DNA from: Anaerolineaceae bacterium
GTDB lineage: Bacteria > Chloroflexota > Anaerolineae > Anaerolineales > E44-bin32
Assembly: GCA_020350285.1 (NCBI GenBank)
Contig: CP070708.1
Span: forward strand, 2,339,157-2,403,156
DNA length: 64,000 bases
Direction of reading: 5' to 3'
Shown one piece after another: positions 9,118 through 18,566 of this stretch. The first letter of the stretch is position 1, and each line of letters starts with the position of its first letter. The translations under genes were made by a program, and so were the position numbers. Below the pieces are notes generated by a model. That model worked only from the letters and a program-made list of their open reading frames with translations, was not told where the DNA came from and searched no databases.

Positions 9118-10132
9118 AGTGCTCTGGGTAGGGAGTGAAAGCGGTATCGAGACATCCCTTGTGGAGCGCGCTGGCTACGCTTTTCGACCCGTACCCGCTG
9201 CCGGTGTTCACGGCGTTGGCTTACGAAACTTGCCGGGAAACATATGGCAATTAATCAAGGGCATTCATGCTGCCCGAGTGGTGATCCATGAGTACCAACC
9301 GGACGTGCTTTTCTTCACGGGTGGTTTTGTAGGGATCCCGATCGCATTGGCAGGTTGGCGCTTGCCAAAGGTGATCTTTGTACCGGATATCGAGCCTGCA
9401 TTGGCGTTGCGGCTGATTGGGAGGATGGCTGACGTGATCGCTGTCGTCACAGAAACCTCAAAATCCCAATACTCCTCCGACCGACATGTCGTTGTGACTG
9501 GTTATCCAACTCGATCTGAGCTTCAGGTTGTTACACGCGAAGAGTCTCGAACGAGTTTGAACCTCTCCACCGAGCGGCCAGTCGTGTTGGTGTTTGGAGG
9601 CAGCCGCGGGGCAAGGTCGATTAATCAGGCGCTGTGGGGGTGTCTGACAAACCTCCTCGATAAAGTCCAGGTGGTGCATATTACAGGCGAGTTGGATTGG
9701 CCGCAGGTGGAAGAGGTTCAAGGTAATCTCCCGCAACATCTCTTAGGGGAATACCACCCCTATGCATATCTGTTTGATGAGATGGTGCACGCATTGGCAT
9801 CCGCTGATTTGGTCGTTTCGCGCTCTGGAGCGGCAACCCTCGGTGAATACACCATCCTTGGTTTGCCAGCAGTCCTCATCCCTTATCCACATGCTTGGCA
9901 ATATCAGAAGGTCAATGCTGATTATTTGGTATCGAGAGGTGCTGCTGTTCAGATCGATGACGGCAATTTGGTGGACGAGTTGTTACCAACGGTTTTGGAG
10001 CTCATCCATGATACAGACCGTCTGTCCATGATGGCTACTGCTATGCAGCAACTTGGCGTCCCAGATGCAGCTGAGGCGATTGCGGATGAAATCCTCGAAC
10101 TGGCGAAGAGGAAAGGCGTAGAGCGTGGTTAG
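9017..10132 (+). CDS. murG: MurG N-acetylglucosaminyltransferase (lipid II synthesis)
   Basis: Peripheral membrane GT28 enzyme converting lipid I to lipid II. The first glycine loop reads SAGGTGGGVYPALAV; the usual family loop is GGTGGH, so the histidine is replaced by glycine. The second glycine loop, FGGSRGARSIN, and the acceptor-side motifs SRSGAATLGE and IPYPHAWQYQKVNA are intact. The gene overlaps the 3' end of ftsW by about 100 bases. An alternative TTG start at 9032, preceded by GCGAGG at 9021-9026, would give the canonical MRLLVS start and may be the true one. Confidence 0.93.
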   Translation: MCEVLLRLLVSAGGTGGGVYPALAVVGALGKRVEVLWVGSESGIETSLVERAGYAFRPVPAAGVHGVGLRNLPGNIWQLIKGIHAARVVIHEYQPDVLFFTGGFVGIPIALAGWRLPKVIFVPDIEPALALRLIGRMADVIAVVTETSKSQYSSDRHVVVTGYPTRSELQVVTREESRTSLNLSTERPVVLVFGGSRGARSINQALWGCLTNLLDKVQVVHITGELDWPQVEEVQGNLPQHLLGEYHPYAYLFDEMVHALASADLVVSRSGAATLGEYTILGLPAVLIPYPHAWQYQKVNADYLVSRGAAVQIDDGNLVDELLPTVLELIHDTDRLSMMATAMQQLGVPDAAEAIADEILELAKRKGVERG

Positions 10133-10658
10133 TTTGATCGTAGTGTTTGGCATCTTGATCATCCTCTTCGCCGTCATTGGTGGTATGCGAGGTTGGGCAA
10201 AAGAATTATTGGTCACGAGCTCTGTGGTGTTGGCTTTGTTCTTGATCAACATCCTGGAGAATTACATCTTGACTTACAACTCGGCTCTGACAACCCAACC
10301 AGAGACGAAGCTTGCCACAAGAACTGTGATCTTGCTCTTATTAGCCTTTTTCGGTTATGAGACACCTCAAATCCGAGCTCTACAGCCGAAATTGGTTCGC
10401 GAGCGCCTTCAGGATACCTTGCTGGGATTCATCTTGGGTGCTCTGAATGGTTATCTGCTGATCGGTTCGCTTTGGTTCTTTCTGCACGAAGCTGGATACC
10501 CCACCGACCTCATTATTACGTCAGGGGAAGGGTGGGAGGAGTTGTTGGTGAAGTATGAAGAGGTGGTGAAGTGGCTAGCTCCTAACTTGCTGCCGATACC
10601 TCATATCTATTTTGCAGTTGGAGTTGTCTTTGTTGTCATTCTTGTGGTGTTTGTATGA
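10125..10658 (+). CDS. CvpA-like membrane protein
   Basis: A 177-residue protein with about four hydrophobic helices placed between murG and murC. The N terminus (IGGMRGWAKELLVTSSVVLALFL) resembles the CvpA/colicin V production family pattern of a Gly-x-x-Arg-Gly turn after the first helix. The middle contains a charged stretch (RALQPKLVRERLQD), and the C terminus ends in a hydrophobic segment. It starts with GTG and overlaps murG by 8 bases; its end overlaps murC by 4. The family assignment is tentative. Its position suggests an envelope or division role. Confidence 0.7.
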   Translation: MVSLIVVFGILIILFAVIGGMRGWAKELLVTSSVVLALFLINILENYILTYNSALTTQPETKLATRTVILLLLAFFGYETPQIRALQPKLVRERLQDTLLGFILGALNGYLLIGSLWFFLHEAGYPTDLIITSGEGWEELLVKYEEVVKWLAPNLLPIPHIYFAVGVVFVVILVVFV

Positions 10659-12025
10659 GACGGGTTCATTTCGTTGGTATTGGAGGGGCTGGTTTGTCGG
10701 CTATTGCAAGGATCTTACATGAGCGAGGTGATAAGGTGACTGGATCTGATTTGATGACTTCGGTTTACTCCCAGGCGTTGGAAAAAGACGGCGTCTTGGT
10801 TACGTATGGCCACCAAGCCGAAAATGTCCTTGGTGCGGATACCGTGATTGTGTCGTCAGCCGTTCCCGATGATAACGTGGAAGTAGAGGCTGCACGACTT
10901 GCTGGTATTCAAGTTCTGCATCGGGCGGCCTTTCTAGGCGAACTAACCGCAACCAGCCAGACGATCGCGGTGGCGGGGACACATGGAAAAACCACCACCA
11001 CTGGGTTGATTGCTTGGTTGCTTGATGCCGCTGGTTTGTCCCCCAGCTTTATAGTCGGAGGGATGGTTCAAGACTATGGCATAAATGCAAAGGCGGGTGG
11101 TGGAAAGCATTTCGTCATCGAAGCCGATGAGTATGATCGCACCTTCCTCGGATTGCGCCCAAGCGTGGCTATTGTGACCAACGTTGAGCATGACCATCCG
11201 GATTGCTACCCGACAGCGAAGGATTTCAGGGACGCCTTTGAAACCTTCGCCCGCAATGTGGAGGACTTGCTGATTGTTTGTGTCGACGATCCAGGAGCTG
11301 CTGCGCTGATGCCGGCTGGCGTACCTCGTGAGACCTACGGGTTGAGTGAAGCTGCAACTTGGCGAGCTGATGAAATTCGGGCCAACGCGGCGGGTGGCTC
11401 TGATTTTTTGGTCATCCGCGGTGGTGAAACCTTGGGTCTTTTCCGAACCCGTCTGCCAGGAAAACACAATGTGCTCAACATTCTTGCGGCCTTAATCGTG
11501 ACCGATTACCTCGGTCTGGATCTCAAGCTGGTTAGGGAGGCTTTGACTGAGTATAACGGTGTGCAACGTCGTTTCGAAGTTATTGGCGAAGAAGCGGGCG
11601 TGATGGTGATTGATGATTATGCCCATCATCCAACTGAGATCAGAGCCACATTGGCGGCAGCGCGACAGCGCTTCCCTGAGAGGTCACTTTGGGCCGTATT
11701 TCAACCCCATACATATTCGCGCACGCGAACCCTCTTACAGGCGTTCGCCGAATCATTCTCAGATGCTGACCATGTCATCATTACGGAGATCTTTGCCGCA
11801 AGGGAAAAAGCGGATCCCGAGATCACTGGTCAGCTCGTGGCGGATCGAGTTGTACACCAAGATGTGCACTTCTGCCGCCAATTCTCCCAGGCAGTGGAAC
11901 ATCTTGTGCAACATATCCAACCAGGCTCAGTGGTAATTACCCTGAGTGCAGGTGATGGAAATGAAGTAGGCCATATGTTGCTTCAAGAACTTGCATCTAG
12001 GGAAGGAGAGCGTGGAGATGACTAA
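10655..12025 (+). CDS. murC: UDP-N-acetylmuramate--L-alanine ligase MurC
   Basis: Adds L-Ala to UDP-MurNAc, the first Mur ligase step. The N-terminal Rossmann motif HFVGIGGAGLSAIARIL, the P-loop AGTHGKTTTTGL, EADEYDRTFL, NVEHDHPDCY and the C-terminal DDYAHHPTEI are all classic MurC motifs. Length 456 is normal. It is translationally coupled to the preceding membrane-protein gene (ATGA), and its end overlaps the following small gene by 8 bases. Confidence 0.96.
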   Translation: MRRVHFVGIGGAGLSAIARILHERGDKVTGSDLMTSVYSQALEKDGVLVTYGHQAENVLGADTVIVSSAVPDDNVEVEAARLAGIQVLHRAAFLGELTATSQTIAVAGTHGKTTTTGLIAWLLDAAGLSPSFIVGGMVQDYGINAKAGGGKHFVIEADEYDRTFLGLRPSVAIVTNVEHDHPDCYPTAKDFRDAFETFARNVEDLLIVCVDDPGAAALMPAGVPRETYGLSEAATWRADEIRANAAGGSDFLVIRGGETLGLFRTRLPGKHNVLNILAALIVTDYLGLDLKLVREALTEYNGVQRRFEVIGEEAGVMVIDDYAHHPTEIRATLAAARQRFPERSLWAVFQPHTYSRTRTLLQAFAESFSDADHVIITEIFAAREKADPEITGQLVADRVVHQDVHFCRQFSQAVEHLVQHIQPGSVVITLSAGDGNEVGHMLLQELASREGERGDD

Positions 12026-12194
12026 GAAAAAGCGACACGTCTTCCGACGTGACCGTCGGAGACAACTAAGACTACGCTTAGCAACGAAGAAGAGCGACGG
12101 AGAAGGCGATTCGAGTACAGTAGCGCTGCCTTATGGTGTTTTTCCCGAGCGTGAGTTGCTCGATCGAATTATCGAGAGGGTACGTCGACTTTGA
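12018..12194 (+). CDS. Small basic protein between murC and murB
   Basis: A 58-residue, very basic protein (MTKKKRHVFRRDRRRQLRLR...) ending LDRIIERVRRL. I recognise no family. A longer in-frame start at 11991 exists inside murC, but the ATG at 12018 has a good upstream purine-rich site (GGAAGGAGAG) and is preferred. The stop TGA (12192-12194) overlaps the murB ATG by one base. The basic head could bind nucleic acid or membrane lipid; this is inference only. Confidence 0.6.
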   Translation: MTKKKRHVFRRDRRRQLRLRLATKKSDGEGDSSTVALPYGVFPERELLDRIIERVRRL

Positions 12195-13171
12195 TGAGTA
12201 CACCCATTCCGACCGCTAAGGTTGAAGCGCTGCGAGACACCTTTGAGAGTGGCTTGCTCGAGAACACGCCGTTAGCACAGTACACGGCTGCTAGGATCGG
12301 CGGTCCTGCTGATTTCTTGATCATCGCTTCGTCAGGAGATCAATTAGCGGAGGTTATCAACACCTTATGGGACATCGATGTGCCTTTCAGGGTTCTGGGT
12401 GCTGGATCGAACATCCTGGTTTCTGACCAAGGCGTTAGAGAGGTCGTGGTGCTGAACCGGGCACGTGAGGTTCGTTTCATCGAAGACGATGAAGGACCTA
12501 AGGTCGAAGCCGAATCTGGGGCGATGCTCGGTGTTATCACACGGCGATCAGTTGAGAGAGGTTTGAGTGGTTTGGAATGGGCGGCAAGTATACCGGGCAC
12601 AATCGGTGGTGCTGTCGTCGGAAACGCAGGGGCTTATGGCGACGATATCGCCGGAATGCTCGAAATGGTCGAAATCTTGCAACGAGGAATAGGCGTGGAA
12701 CAATGGCCTGTTCAACGCTTGGAATATGCCTATCGAGATAGTTGGTTGAAGCAGCATCCCGGTGAAGCCGTGGTGTTGAAGGCCGTTCTCGGTTTAAAGC
12801 AGTCCACGCCGGAAGAGTGTAAAGCCAAGATGGGTGCTTTCGTTGAGCAGCGTAAGCGCACACAGCCTTCCGGCGCGAGCATGGGATCTATGTTCAAGAA
12901 TCCGGAAGGAGATTACGCGGGCAGGTTGATCGAGGCCGTAGGTTTGAAGGGTACCCAGCAGGGAGCGGCGCAAATCAGTCCGCTGCATGCGAACTTCTTC
13001 ATCAATCTAGGTGACGCTGCGGCCGCAGATGTCTGGGATCTCATTCAATTGGTGCGGGAACGTGTTGCATCGCAATTTGATGTATGGCTCGAGTTGGAAG
13101 TTGAGCTGGTAGGTGATTGGGAGATCATGAACTCCAATGTGATTCATAGCCTTCCAGGAGGTCAGGCGTGA
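12194..13171 (+). CDS. murB: UDP-N-acetylenolpyruvoylglucosamine reductase MurB
   Basis: FAD-dependent reductase forming UDP-MurNAc. The FAD-binding motifs AARIGGPADF, LGAGSNILVSD and SIPGTIGGAVVGNAGAYG are clear, followed by YRDSW and the catalytic region GASMGSMFKNP with its serine. The C-terminal part (ISPLHANFFINLG) resembles the type II enzymes that lack the tyrosine loop of the E. coli type. Length 325. The start overlaps the stop of the upstream small gene (TGATG). ddl follows with a GTGA overlap. Confidence 0.95.
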   Translation: MSTPIPTAKVEALRDTFESGLLENTPLAQYTAARIGGPADFLIIASSGDQLAEVINTLWDIDVPFRVLGAGSNILVSDQGVREVVVLNRAREVRFIEDDEGPKVEAESGAMLGVITRRSVERGLSGLEWAASIPGTIGGAVVGNAGAYGDDIAGMLEMVEILQRGIGVEQWPVQRLEYAYRDSWLKQHPGEAVVLKAVLGLKQSTPEECKAKMGAFVEQRKRTQPSGASMGSMFKNPEGDYAGRLIEAVGLKGTQQGAAQISPLHANFFINLGDAAAADVWDLIQLVRERVASQFDVWLELEVELVGDWEIMNSNVIHSLPGGQA

Positions 13172-14280
13172 CCGAGAAATTGAAGGTCGGTCTTATCTTC
13201 GGAGGTCGATCCGGTGAACATGAAATCTCTCTCTTGTCCGCTCGTTCGGTGATGGACGCTTTGGATAGATCTAAGTACGAGGTTTACGAGATCGGTATTA
13301 CGCACCAGGGTCATTGGTTAAGTGGGCCAGAGGTGCTCAAGGCGTTTGAACAGGGACAGGTGGAGCATCTGGAAGCGGTGACCATTCTCGCAGAACCGGG
13401 AATGGGTAAGTCCTATCGCTGGTCGGAAGGACGCGCTCTGGAGATGATCCATGAATTGGATGTGGTCTTCCCAGTATTGCATGGCACCTACGGAGAAGAC
13501 GGCACCATGCAGGGTTTGCTTGAGTTGGCAGATATCGCCTATGTTGGAGCGGGTGTGTTGGCGTCAGCTGTGGCGATGGATAAATGTCTCTTCAAGCAAG
13601 TGATGCGAGCAAATGACATTCGAACGGTTGACTGGATGTTGGTCCTTTCAACCGAGTTACAAGATGACATGGATGAGGTGATCAGCAAGGCAGAAGAGGT
13701 TGCAACCTATCCCTTGTTCACCAAACCGGCAAATTTAGGTTCATCGGTTGGGATCTCTAAATGCCGCAACAGGTCTGATCTCATGGAAGGCATGATGGAA
13801 GCCTCACGTTATGATCGACGCATCTTGGTTGAACAAGGGCTTGAAACGGCGCGAGAGATCGAGGTGAGTGTCCTGGGCAATGAAGACCCGCAGGCATCTA
13901 TTGCTGGAGAAGTGGTTCCTGGGGATGAGTTTTACTCATATCGAGCGAAATACATCGACGACACATCTGAACTGCATATCCCGGCACTCATCGACAAGGA
14001 GGTCGAGCGGGAAGCGCAGTGGATGGCGGTGGAAGCCTTTATGGCCATCGACGGTGCAGGGATGGGGCGGGTCGATTTCCTGCTTGATCAGGAGACCGAC
14101 GTTCTCTATATGAACGAGATCAACACCATTCCAGGATTTACGAAGATCAGTATGTACCCGAAGTTGTGGGAAGCAAGTGGTCTTCCATATCCTGCCTTAT
14201 TAGATCGCTTGATCGAGCTAGCCTTTATGCGTCAAGGGCAGAAGGAGAACTTGGTTCGTATGTATGAGGACGCATCATGA
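13168..14280 (+). CDS. ddl: D-alanine--D-alanine ligase
   Basis: ATP-grasp ligase producing D-Ala-D-Ala for MurF. The N-terminal FGGRSGEHEISLLSA, the central VFPVLHGTYGEDGTMQGLLE with IAYVGAGVLASAVAMDK, and the C-terminal EINTIPGFT are family signatures. The start is GTG at 13168, overlapping murB by 4 bases. At 370 residues it matches the longer (VanA/DdlA-like) branch. The residues deciding D-lactate versus D-alanine specificity were not evaluated. Confidence 0.95.
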   Translation: MTEKLKVGLIFGGRSGEHEISLLSARSVMDALDRSKYEVYEIGITHQGHWLSGPEVLKAFEQGQVEHLEAVTILAEPGMGKSYRWSEGRALEMIHELDVVFPVLHGTYGEDGTMQGLLELADIAYVGAGVLASAVAMDKCLFKQVMRANDIRTVDWMLVLSTELQDDMDEVISKAEEVATYPLFTKPANLGSSVGISKCRNRSDLMEGMMEASRYDRRILVEQGLETAREIEVSVLGNEDPQASIAGEVVPGDEFYSYRAKYIDDTSELHIPALIDKEVEREAQWMAVEAFMAIDGAGMGRVDFLLDQETDVLYMNEINTIPGFTKISMYPKLWEASGLPYPALLDRLIELAFMRQGQKENLVRMYEDAS

Positions 14281-15185
14281 CGCTGAGTGAGAGGGCGCTG
14301 CGGAGGATTCGAACAAGGGCTGACCAGGTGCGCGAACGTCGTGCCAAGCATGTCCGTGAGATTGAACCTGTTTCTAAAAGCCCATTGGTGAAGCGTCGCC
14401 GTCGAAAGCGCACTCGTCGTCGTATTGATTTGACACTATCCACGGGAGTTGGCGTTGAAGCTCGTTTACCAGCCATTCCCAGTGTTCGGGTTGGATCTCG
14501 CCTACTGACGATCACCCTGCTGGCGAGTATGACCTTGACCTTCATTTACGTGCTCACTTCGAATAATTTTCATGTCGAGCAAGCGAAAGTTCTAGGTAAT
14601 AAGTTGCTCAGTAGCGCACAAACGCGATCTATGGCTCAAGTTGACGGTAACCTGATCTTCAATATCGATCCGGAGCGAGTCGTACAACAGTTGAAAAAGT
14701 ATCCAGAGATTTTATCTGCTGAGGTTGATATCCGGTGGCCGAATCAGGTGGAAATCTCTCTGGTCGAACGAGAACCGGTTGTGGAATGGCACGACGGCGG
14801 TAGAACGTGGTGGATGAGTGCGGATGGCGTGGCATTCATCCAACATGGATCGTGGCCGGATATTGTAAAAGTAAGCGCTCAGGCATCGGTCTTGCACGTC
14901 TATGAGGACCCGTTGGTACCGGTCATCAAGCCTGAGGTAGTAAGTGCGGCTGTTGAACTAAGTGCGAACTTGCCGGAGATCGAGACTTTGAGTTATGACC
15001 CAGTGTATGGCCTCGGCATCGAGGAGGTTAACGGCAGGGTGGTTCACTTTGGATTTGAAGGGGACATGACAGTTAAGGTCCAGATGTATCGCAAACTTGT
15101 AGAGCGGCTGTCTGCTCGAAATATCAATCAGGTTGAGATATTTCTTATGAATCAAGACCGTCCGTTCTACCGATTGGAGTGGTAG
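14277..15185 (+). CDS. ftsQ: Cell division protein FtsQ/DivIB
   Basis: Bitopic divisome protein. It has a long, very basic cytoplasmic N terminus (about 75 residues, with KRRRRKRTRRR), one membrane helix (about residues 80-98), a POTRA domain starting NNFHVEQAKVLGN and containing ILSAEVDIRWPNQVEISLVE, then the FtsQ/DivIB C-terminal beta domain ending DRPFYRLEW. Length 302. It overlaps ddl by 4 bases; ftsA starts with GTG immediately after its stop. Confidence 0.9.
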   Translation: MTLSERALRRIRTRADQVRERRAKHVREIEPVSKSPLVKRRRRKRTRRRIDLTLSTGVGVEARLPAIPSVRVGSRLLTITLLASMTLTFIYVLTSNNFHVEQAKVLGNKLLSSAQTRSMAQVDGNLIFNIDPERVVQQLKKYPEILSAEVDIRWPNQVEISLVEREPVVEWHDGGRTWWMSADGVAFIQHGSWPDIVKVSAQASVLHVYEDPLVPVIKPEVVSAAVELSANLPEIETLSYDPVYGLGIEEVNGRVVHFGFEGDMTVKVQMYRKLVERLSARNINQVEIFLMNQDRPFYRLEW

Positions 15186-16439
15186 GTGACAGTTATTCTC
15201 GGGTCTGATGAACCGATCTTTGTCGGAATAGATGTAGGAACCACCAAGGTTTGTACATTGGTCGGTCATTTGGGTGAGGACCATCGTTTACGCGTGATCG
15301 GGGTGGGGATCGTGCCCTCGCAAGGCATGCGTAAAGGTGGCGTGGTTAGCATGGAAGGTGTTGCGAGGGCAGTGGAAGCATCCAAGGACAAGGCGGAACG
15401 CACCTCAGGGTATGAGATCACATCAGCCTTGATAAGCCTTTCAGGAGGGCAGATCGCCTCTTTGAACAGCAAAGGGATGGCCGGAGTTGCTGGTCGTACG
15501 ATCGGCTATGACGATGTAGGTCGAGCGTTGGATGCGGCACGATCGATTGTCCTCCCTTACAACCGCGTGATGGTTCACGTCATCCCGCGCAGCTTTGTTG
15601 TTGATGGCCAAGATGGGATCGAATCTCCGGTAGGTATGCACGGATACCGTTTGGAGGTTGAGGCGCACATCGTCACTGCCGGTTCGACAGCACTACGGAA
15701 CTTAGAGAAATGTATCAACGCGGCTGGCGTGGAGGTTGATGGCTGGGTGATCAGTTCAATCGCTTCCGCTGGCGTTGTGTTGACAGAGACGGAACGCGAG
15801 ATGGGGGCGGTGGTTTGTGATATCGGTGGAGGTACGGCGGATATTGCGATCTACATCGAGGGTGCAGTTTGGCACTCAGCGGTCATCCCTGTTGGGGGAG
15901 AACACCTGACCAACGATATTGCTCAAGGCCTTCACCTCCCCTATGAGACAGCTGAGGCGATCAAACATCGCCATGGTCATGCGCGATCTGCCGATCTTGA
16001 CCCAAACCAGACCTTTGCTGTTCGTCCCTTCGGCGAGGAACAAACAGTGCAGATCCGGCGTGTTGAGCTTGCGCAAGTCATAGAGCCCCGGGTCGAGGAG
16101 CTGTTTAGTTTGGTGAAACAGGAGATCAAACGAAGCGGATACGATGGTCTCTTGCCGGCTGGGGTAGTGCTCACAGGTGGAACAAGTCTGTTACCAGGGA
16201 TTCGGGAGGTAGCAGGTGATGTGCTCCGTCTACCTGTACGATCCTCACAACCTGAGGAATTGCGAGGCCTGGTGGATCGACTACACTCACCTGCCTTCTC
16301 CACCAGCGTAGGTCTCATATATTGGGCGCAGATGTTGGAAGAAGAGAGGGCGTACGACGGTTATCGTGGTGGTATTCCCTTGCCTAAGTTTAGCCTAGGA
16401 AGGGCTGCAGAATTTATTCGCAGGCTTTTGCCTGGATAG
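15186..16439 (+). CDS. ftsA: Cell division protein FtsA
   Basis: Actin-fold protein that tethers FtsZ to the membrane. The phosphate-1 motif [16 protein letters not shown], the 1C subdomain region ([20 protein letters not shown]), the phosphate-2 motif [15 protein letters not shown] and the adenosine motif [13 protein letters not shown] are present. The C-terminal stretch ([17 protein letters not shown]) looks like the expected amphipathic membrane-targeting helix. The GTG start directly abuts the ftsQ stop. Length 417 is usual. Confidence 0.95.
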   Translation: MTVILGSDEPIFVGIDVGTTKVCTLVGHLGEDHRLRVIGVGIVPSQGMRKGGVVSMEGVARAVEASKDKAERTSGYEITSALISLSGGQIASLNSKGMAGVAGRTIGYDDVGRALDAARSIVLPYNRVMVHVIPRSFVVDGQDGIESPVGMHGYRLEVEAHIVTAGSTALRNLEKCINAAGVEVDGWVISSIASAGVVLTETEREMGAVVCDIGGGTADIAIYIEGAVWHSAVIPVGGEHLTNDIAQGLHLPYETAEAIKHRHGHARSADLDPNQTFAVRPFGEEQTVQIRRVELAQVIEPRVEELFSLVKQEIKRSGYDGLLPAGVVLTGGTSLLPGIREVAGDVLRLPVRSSQPEELRGLVDRLHSPAFSTSVGLIYWAQMLEEERAYDGYRGGIPLPKFSLGRAAEFIRRLLPG

Positions 16440-16513
16440 TTATCAGATTATGCACCGAGGACTATCAAAGCGAGAAAATAATCATGAACGAAATCAGATC
16501 GAGGAGGAACACA

Positions 16514-17617
16514 ATGCAACCCGTACCGCAAATGGAGTCATTCGCTCGAATTATGGTCGTCGGAGTCGGTGGCGGAGGTAGTAACGCCGTCAACCGGATG
16601 ATCGAGGAAGGCCTAATCGGCATCGAATTTGTTGCAGTCAATACCGATGCTCAGGCTCTTCTACTCTCGAACTCTCCCACTCGCGTTCGCATCGGAGATA
16701 AGCTCACGCGCGGATTGGGCGCGGGAGGTGATCCAGAGATTGGGAAGAAAGCGGCTGAAGAGTCCGCTGAGGAGCTGTATGAGGTGATCAAAGGCACCGA
16801 TATGGTCTTCATCGCAGCAGGCATAGGCGGAGGCACCGGGACTGGAGCAGCCCCGATCCTCGCCCAAATTGCGAAAGAAGTCGGCTCATTGACCATCGGT
16901 GTGGTAACGCGACCGTTCACCTTCGAAGGAGCGAAAAGAAGGAAGACGGCCGAGGAAGGGATTGAGAAGCTTAAAGAGCACGTCGATACATTGATCGTAA
17001 TCCCTAACGATCGCCTGCTGCAGATCGCTGATAAGCGCGCCAGCTTACATGAGGCTTTTAAACTCGCCGATGATGTGCTACGTCAAGGCATCCAGGGGAT
17101 CAGTGAGCTGATTACTGTCCCCGGGTTGATTAACCTCGACTTCGCCGATGTGCGAACCATCATGTCCGAGGGTGGGGCGGCACTCATGGCCGTTGGCCGC
17201 GCATCGGGTGAGGATCGTGCACGCGTAGCGGCTGAGCAAGCGATTTCCAGCAACCTGTTGGATATCACGATCGACGGCGCACGTGGCATCCTCTTTAACG
17301 TCACGGGCGGATCGGATTTGAGCCTCTACGAGGTCAATTCGGCAGCGGCAATCATAAAAGAGACCGCTCATCCGGAGGTCAACTTGATCTTTGGTGCGGT
17401 GATCGATCCCAACATGGGGGATGAATTACGGGTCACCGTGATCGCCACCGGTTTCGCGCGTTCAAGTGGTGTGCGGAGGTTGGACCGCAGACCCCGCAGT
17501 CGTACAGAAGCAACAGCAGAGAAGGTAAAGGAAAGAGAAGTGGCTGCAGAAGAGTTCCAACCACGCGCCTTCGATGTCAACGATCTTGACATCCCGGCGT
17601 TTCTAAGACGGCGGTAG
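16514..17617 (+). CDS. ftsZ: Cell division GTPase FtsZ
   Basis: Tubulin homologue forming the Z-ring. The nucleotide-binding loop [18 protein letters not shown], the tubulin signature [13 protein letters not shown] and the catalytic T7 region ([13 protein letters not shown]) are complete. The extreme C terminus DIPAFLRRR is the conserved peptide that binds FtsA and other partners, joined by a short linker (about 35 residues). The ATG at 16514 is chosen over 16484 because GAGGAGGA immediately precedes it. Length 367. Last gene of the dcw run. Confidence 0.97.
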   Translation: MQPVPQMESFARIMVVGVGGGGSNAVNRMIEEGLIGIEFVAVNTDAQALLLSNSPTRVRIGDKLTRGLGAGGDPEIGKKAAEESAEELYEVIKGTDMVFIAAGIGGGTGTGAAPILAQIAKEVGSLTIGVVTRPFTFEGAKRRKTAEEGIEKLKEHVDTLIVIPNDRLLQIADKRASLHEAFKLADDVLRQGIQGISELITVPGLINLDFADVRTIMSEGGAALMAVGRASGEDRARVAAEQAISSNLLDITIDGARGILFNVTGGSDLSLYEVNSAAAIIKETAHPEVNLIFGAVIDPNMGDELRVTVIATGFARSSGVRRLDRRPRSRTEATAEKVKEREVAAEEFQPRAFDVNDLDIPAFLRRR

Positions 17618-17841
17618 CGGTTTGAGCATCCGAGCTCAACCGTTGCTTCGTAAAGGGGGAAGCCGAAGAAGCTGATAACTCTCCGGCGGCTTCGGTGAAC
17701 CACCTTCGCATGCAGATTGGCGTCGGTCTCCTCCTCCCGGCGCCGATCTGCCGTGTTTAAGGATAGAACTGCACTAAGGATCAACCGCCAGTGGGCAAAA
17801 TATCATCTGTGGGGATGTGAGTTGTATTCATGTCCCCACAG
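17618..17841 (+). terminator. Hairpin-rich 3' region of the dcw operon (four stem-loops)
   Basis: Four consecutive inverted repeats follow ftsZ: 17618-17642 (about 8 bp), 17662-17696 (CCGAAG/CTTCGG), 17712-17726 paired with 17737-17751 (15 bp including two G-U pairs) and 17807-17815 paired with 17833-17841 (9 bp, CTGTGGGGA). None has a long T-run directly behind it, so Rho-independent termination is uncertain. The positions are read from the sequence; a role in ending or stabilising the long operon mRNA is inferred. Confidence 0.55.
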
Positions 17842-17934
17842 TTTGCATTTAAAGCTCGTCTCATTTTTTTCCGGTGATTCATGATGGGGGGACCAGGGTA
17901 CTAATTTTTTTAAGGTTCCAAAGGGGTGTTAGTC

Positions 17935-17963
17935 TTGCTCCCATCTGGAGCAGGTGTTAGAAT
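17935..17963 (+). promoter_or_regulatory. Sigma70-type promoter of nrdR-nrdJ
   Basis: A -35 TTGCTC (17935-17940) and -10 TAGAAT (17958-17963) are separated by exactly 17 bp, putting transcription start near 17970, about 80 bases before the nrdR ATG. The probable NrdR boxes lie just downstream of the start. Confidence 0.65.
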
Positions 17964-17975
17964 GGCCTCCCTCAA

Positions 17976-18022
17976 CCCGAATATATCGGGGTACAGGTAG
18001 TTTCACATCCAATATATGGCGC
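17976..18022 (+). promoter_or_regulatory. Tandem NrdR boxes (probable autoregulatory operator)
   Basis: Two near-palindromes share the core AATATAT at 17980-17986 and 18011-18017, so their repeat distance is exactly 31 bp. Box 1 reads CCCGAATATATCGGG, box 2 CCAATATATGG. NrdR is known to bind paired ~16-bp AT-core palindromes spaced about three helical turns apart upstream of ribonucleotide reductase genes. These boxes match the published core pattern well, with weaker flanks, and stand directly upstream of nrdR and nrdJ. Confidence 0.72.
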
Positions 18023-18052
18023 CGAACACGTGTGCTGAGTGAGGTGGGATCG

Positions 18053-18502
18053 ATGCGCTGCCCTTATTGTCGCAGCGAACGGACCAGGGTGATCGATACG
18101 TATCGTGATTCCAAAGGTGGTATTCGAAGGCGGCGGGTTTGTATAGGATGTGAAAATCGTTTTAGTACCTATGAAAGAGCCATCCTTTCCTCACCACTTG
18201 TGGTCAAACTGGATGGAACCCGGGAGGAATTCGACCGGGACAAGCTAGCGCGGGGCATTCGAATCGCCTGTGCAAAAAGACCGGTTTCTGCTGCCGATAT
18301 CGATCGGCTCATTGGAGAGATCGAATCAACTTTACGATCCATGGGCAAGGCTGAGGTATCGTCTAGGGTTATTGGGGATTTAGCCATCGCTGGATTAAAA
18401 GATCTCGATCACATTGCTTATATCCGCTATGCAATCGTTTATCTGGGATTAGACGACCTACAAGCGATCCGGGGAGAGATCGATCGTTTGCTAGAGGGGT
18501 AA
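18053..18502 (+). CDS. nrdR: Transcriptional repressor NrdR
   Basis: Zinc-ribbon/ATP-cone repressor that senses dATP/ATP and shuts off ribonucleotide reductase genes. The ribbon CPYC...CIGC (residues 3-34) starts right at the N terminus, as in all family members, then an ATP-cone begins LVVKLDGTREEFDRDKLARGI. Length 149 is typical. An in-frame ATG at 17954 is rejected as the start because it would place the family-conserved MRCPYC start 33 residues inside and translate across the operator. GAGGTGGG precedes the chosen ATG. Confidence 0.95.
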   Translation: MRCPYCRSERTRVIDTYRDSKGGIRRRRVCIGCENRFSTYERAILSSPLVVKLDGTREEFDRDKLARGIRIACAKRPVSAADIDRLIGEIESTLRSMGKAEVSSRVIGDLAIAGLKDLDHIAYIRYAIVYLGLDDLQAIRGEIDRLLEG

Positions 18503-18566
18503 TTCATTCTCATTGTATTCATTGTTGGATGGATTGAGTTTAGGGTCACGCTAGGAGACAATTGGG

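Noticed and set aside
17954-18052. Upstream in-frame extension of nrdR from the ATG at 17954
   Set aside because: It would add 33 residues ahead of the zinc-ribbon start MRCPYC found at the N terminus in the family, and would translate through the -10 box and both operator boxes.
17842-18566. Cobalamin riboswitch upstream of the B12-dependent reductase
   Set aside because: I looked for the B12-box type conserved sequence in the nrdR and nrdJ leaders and did not find it; the region is explained by a promoter and NrdR boxes.
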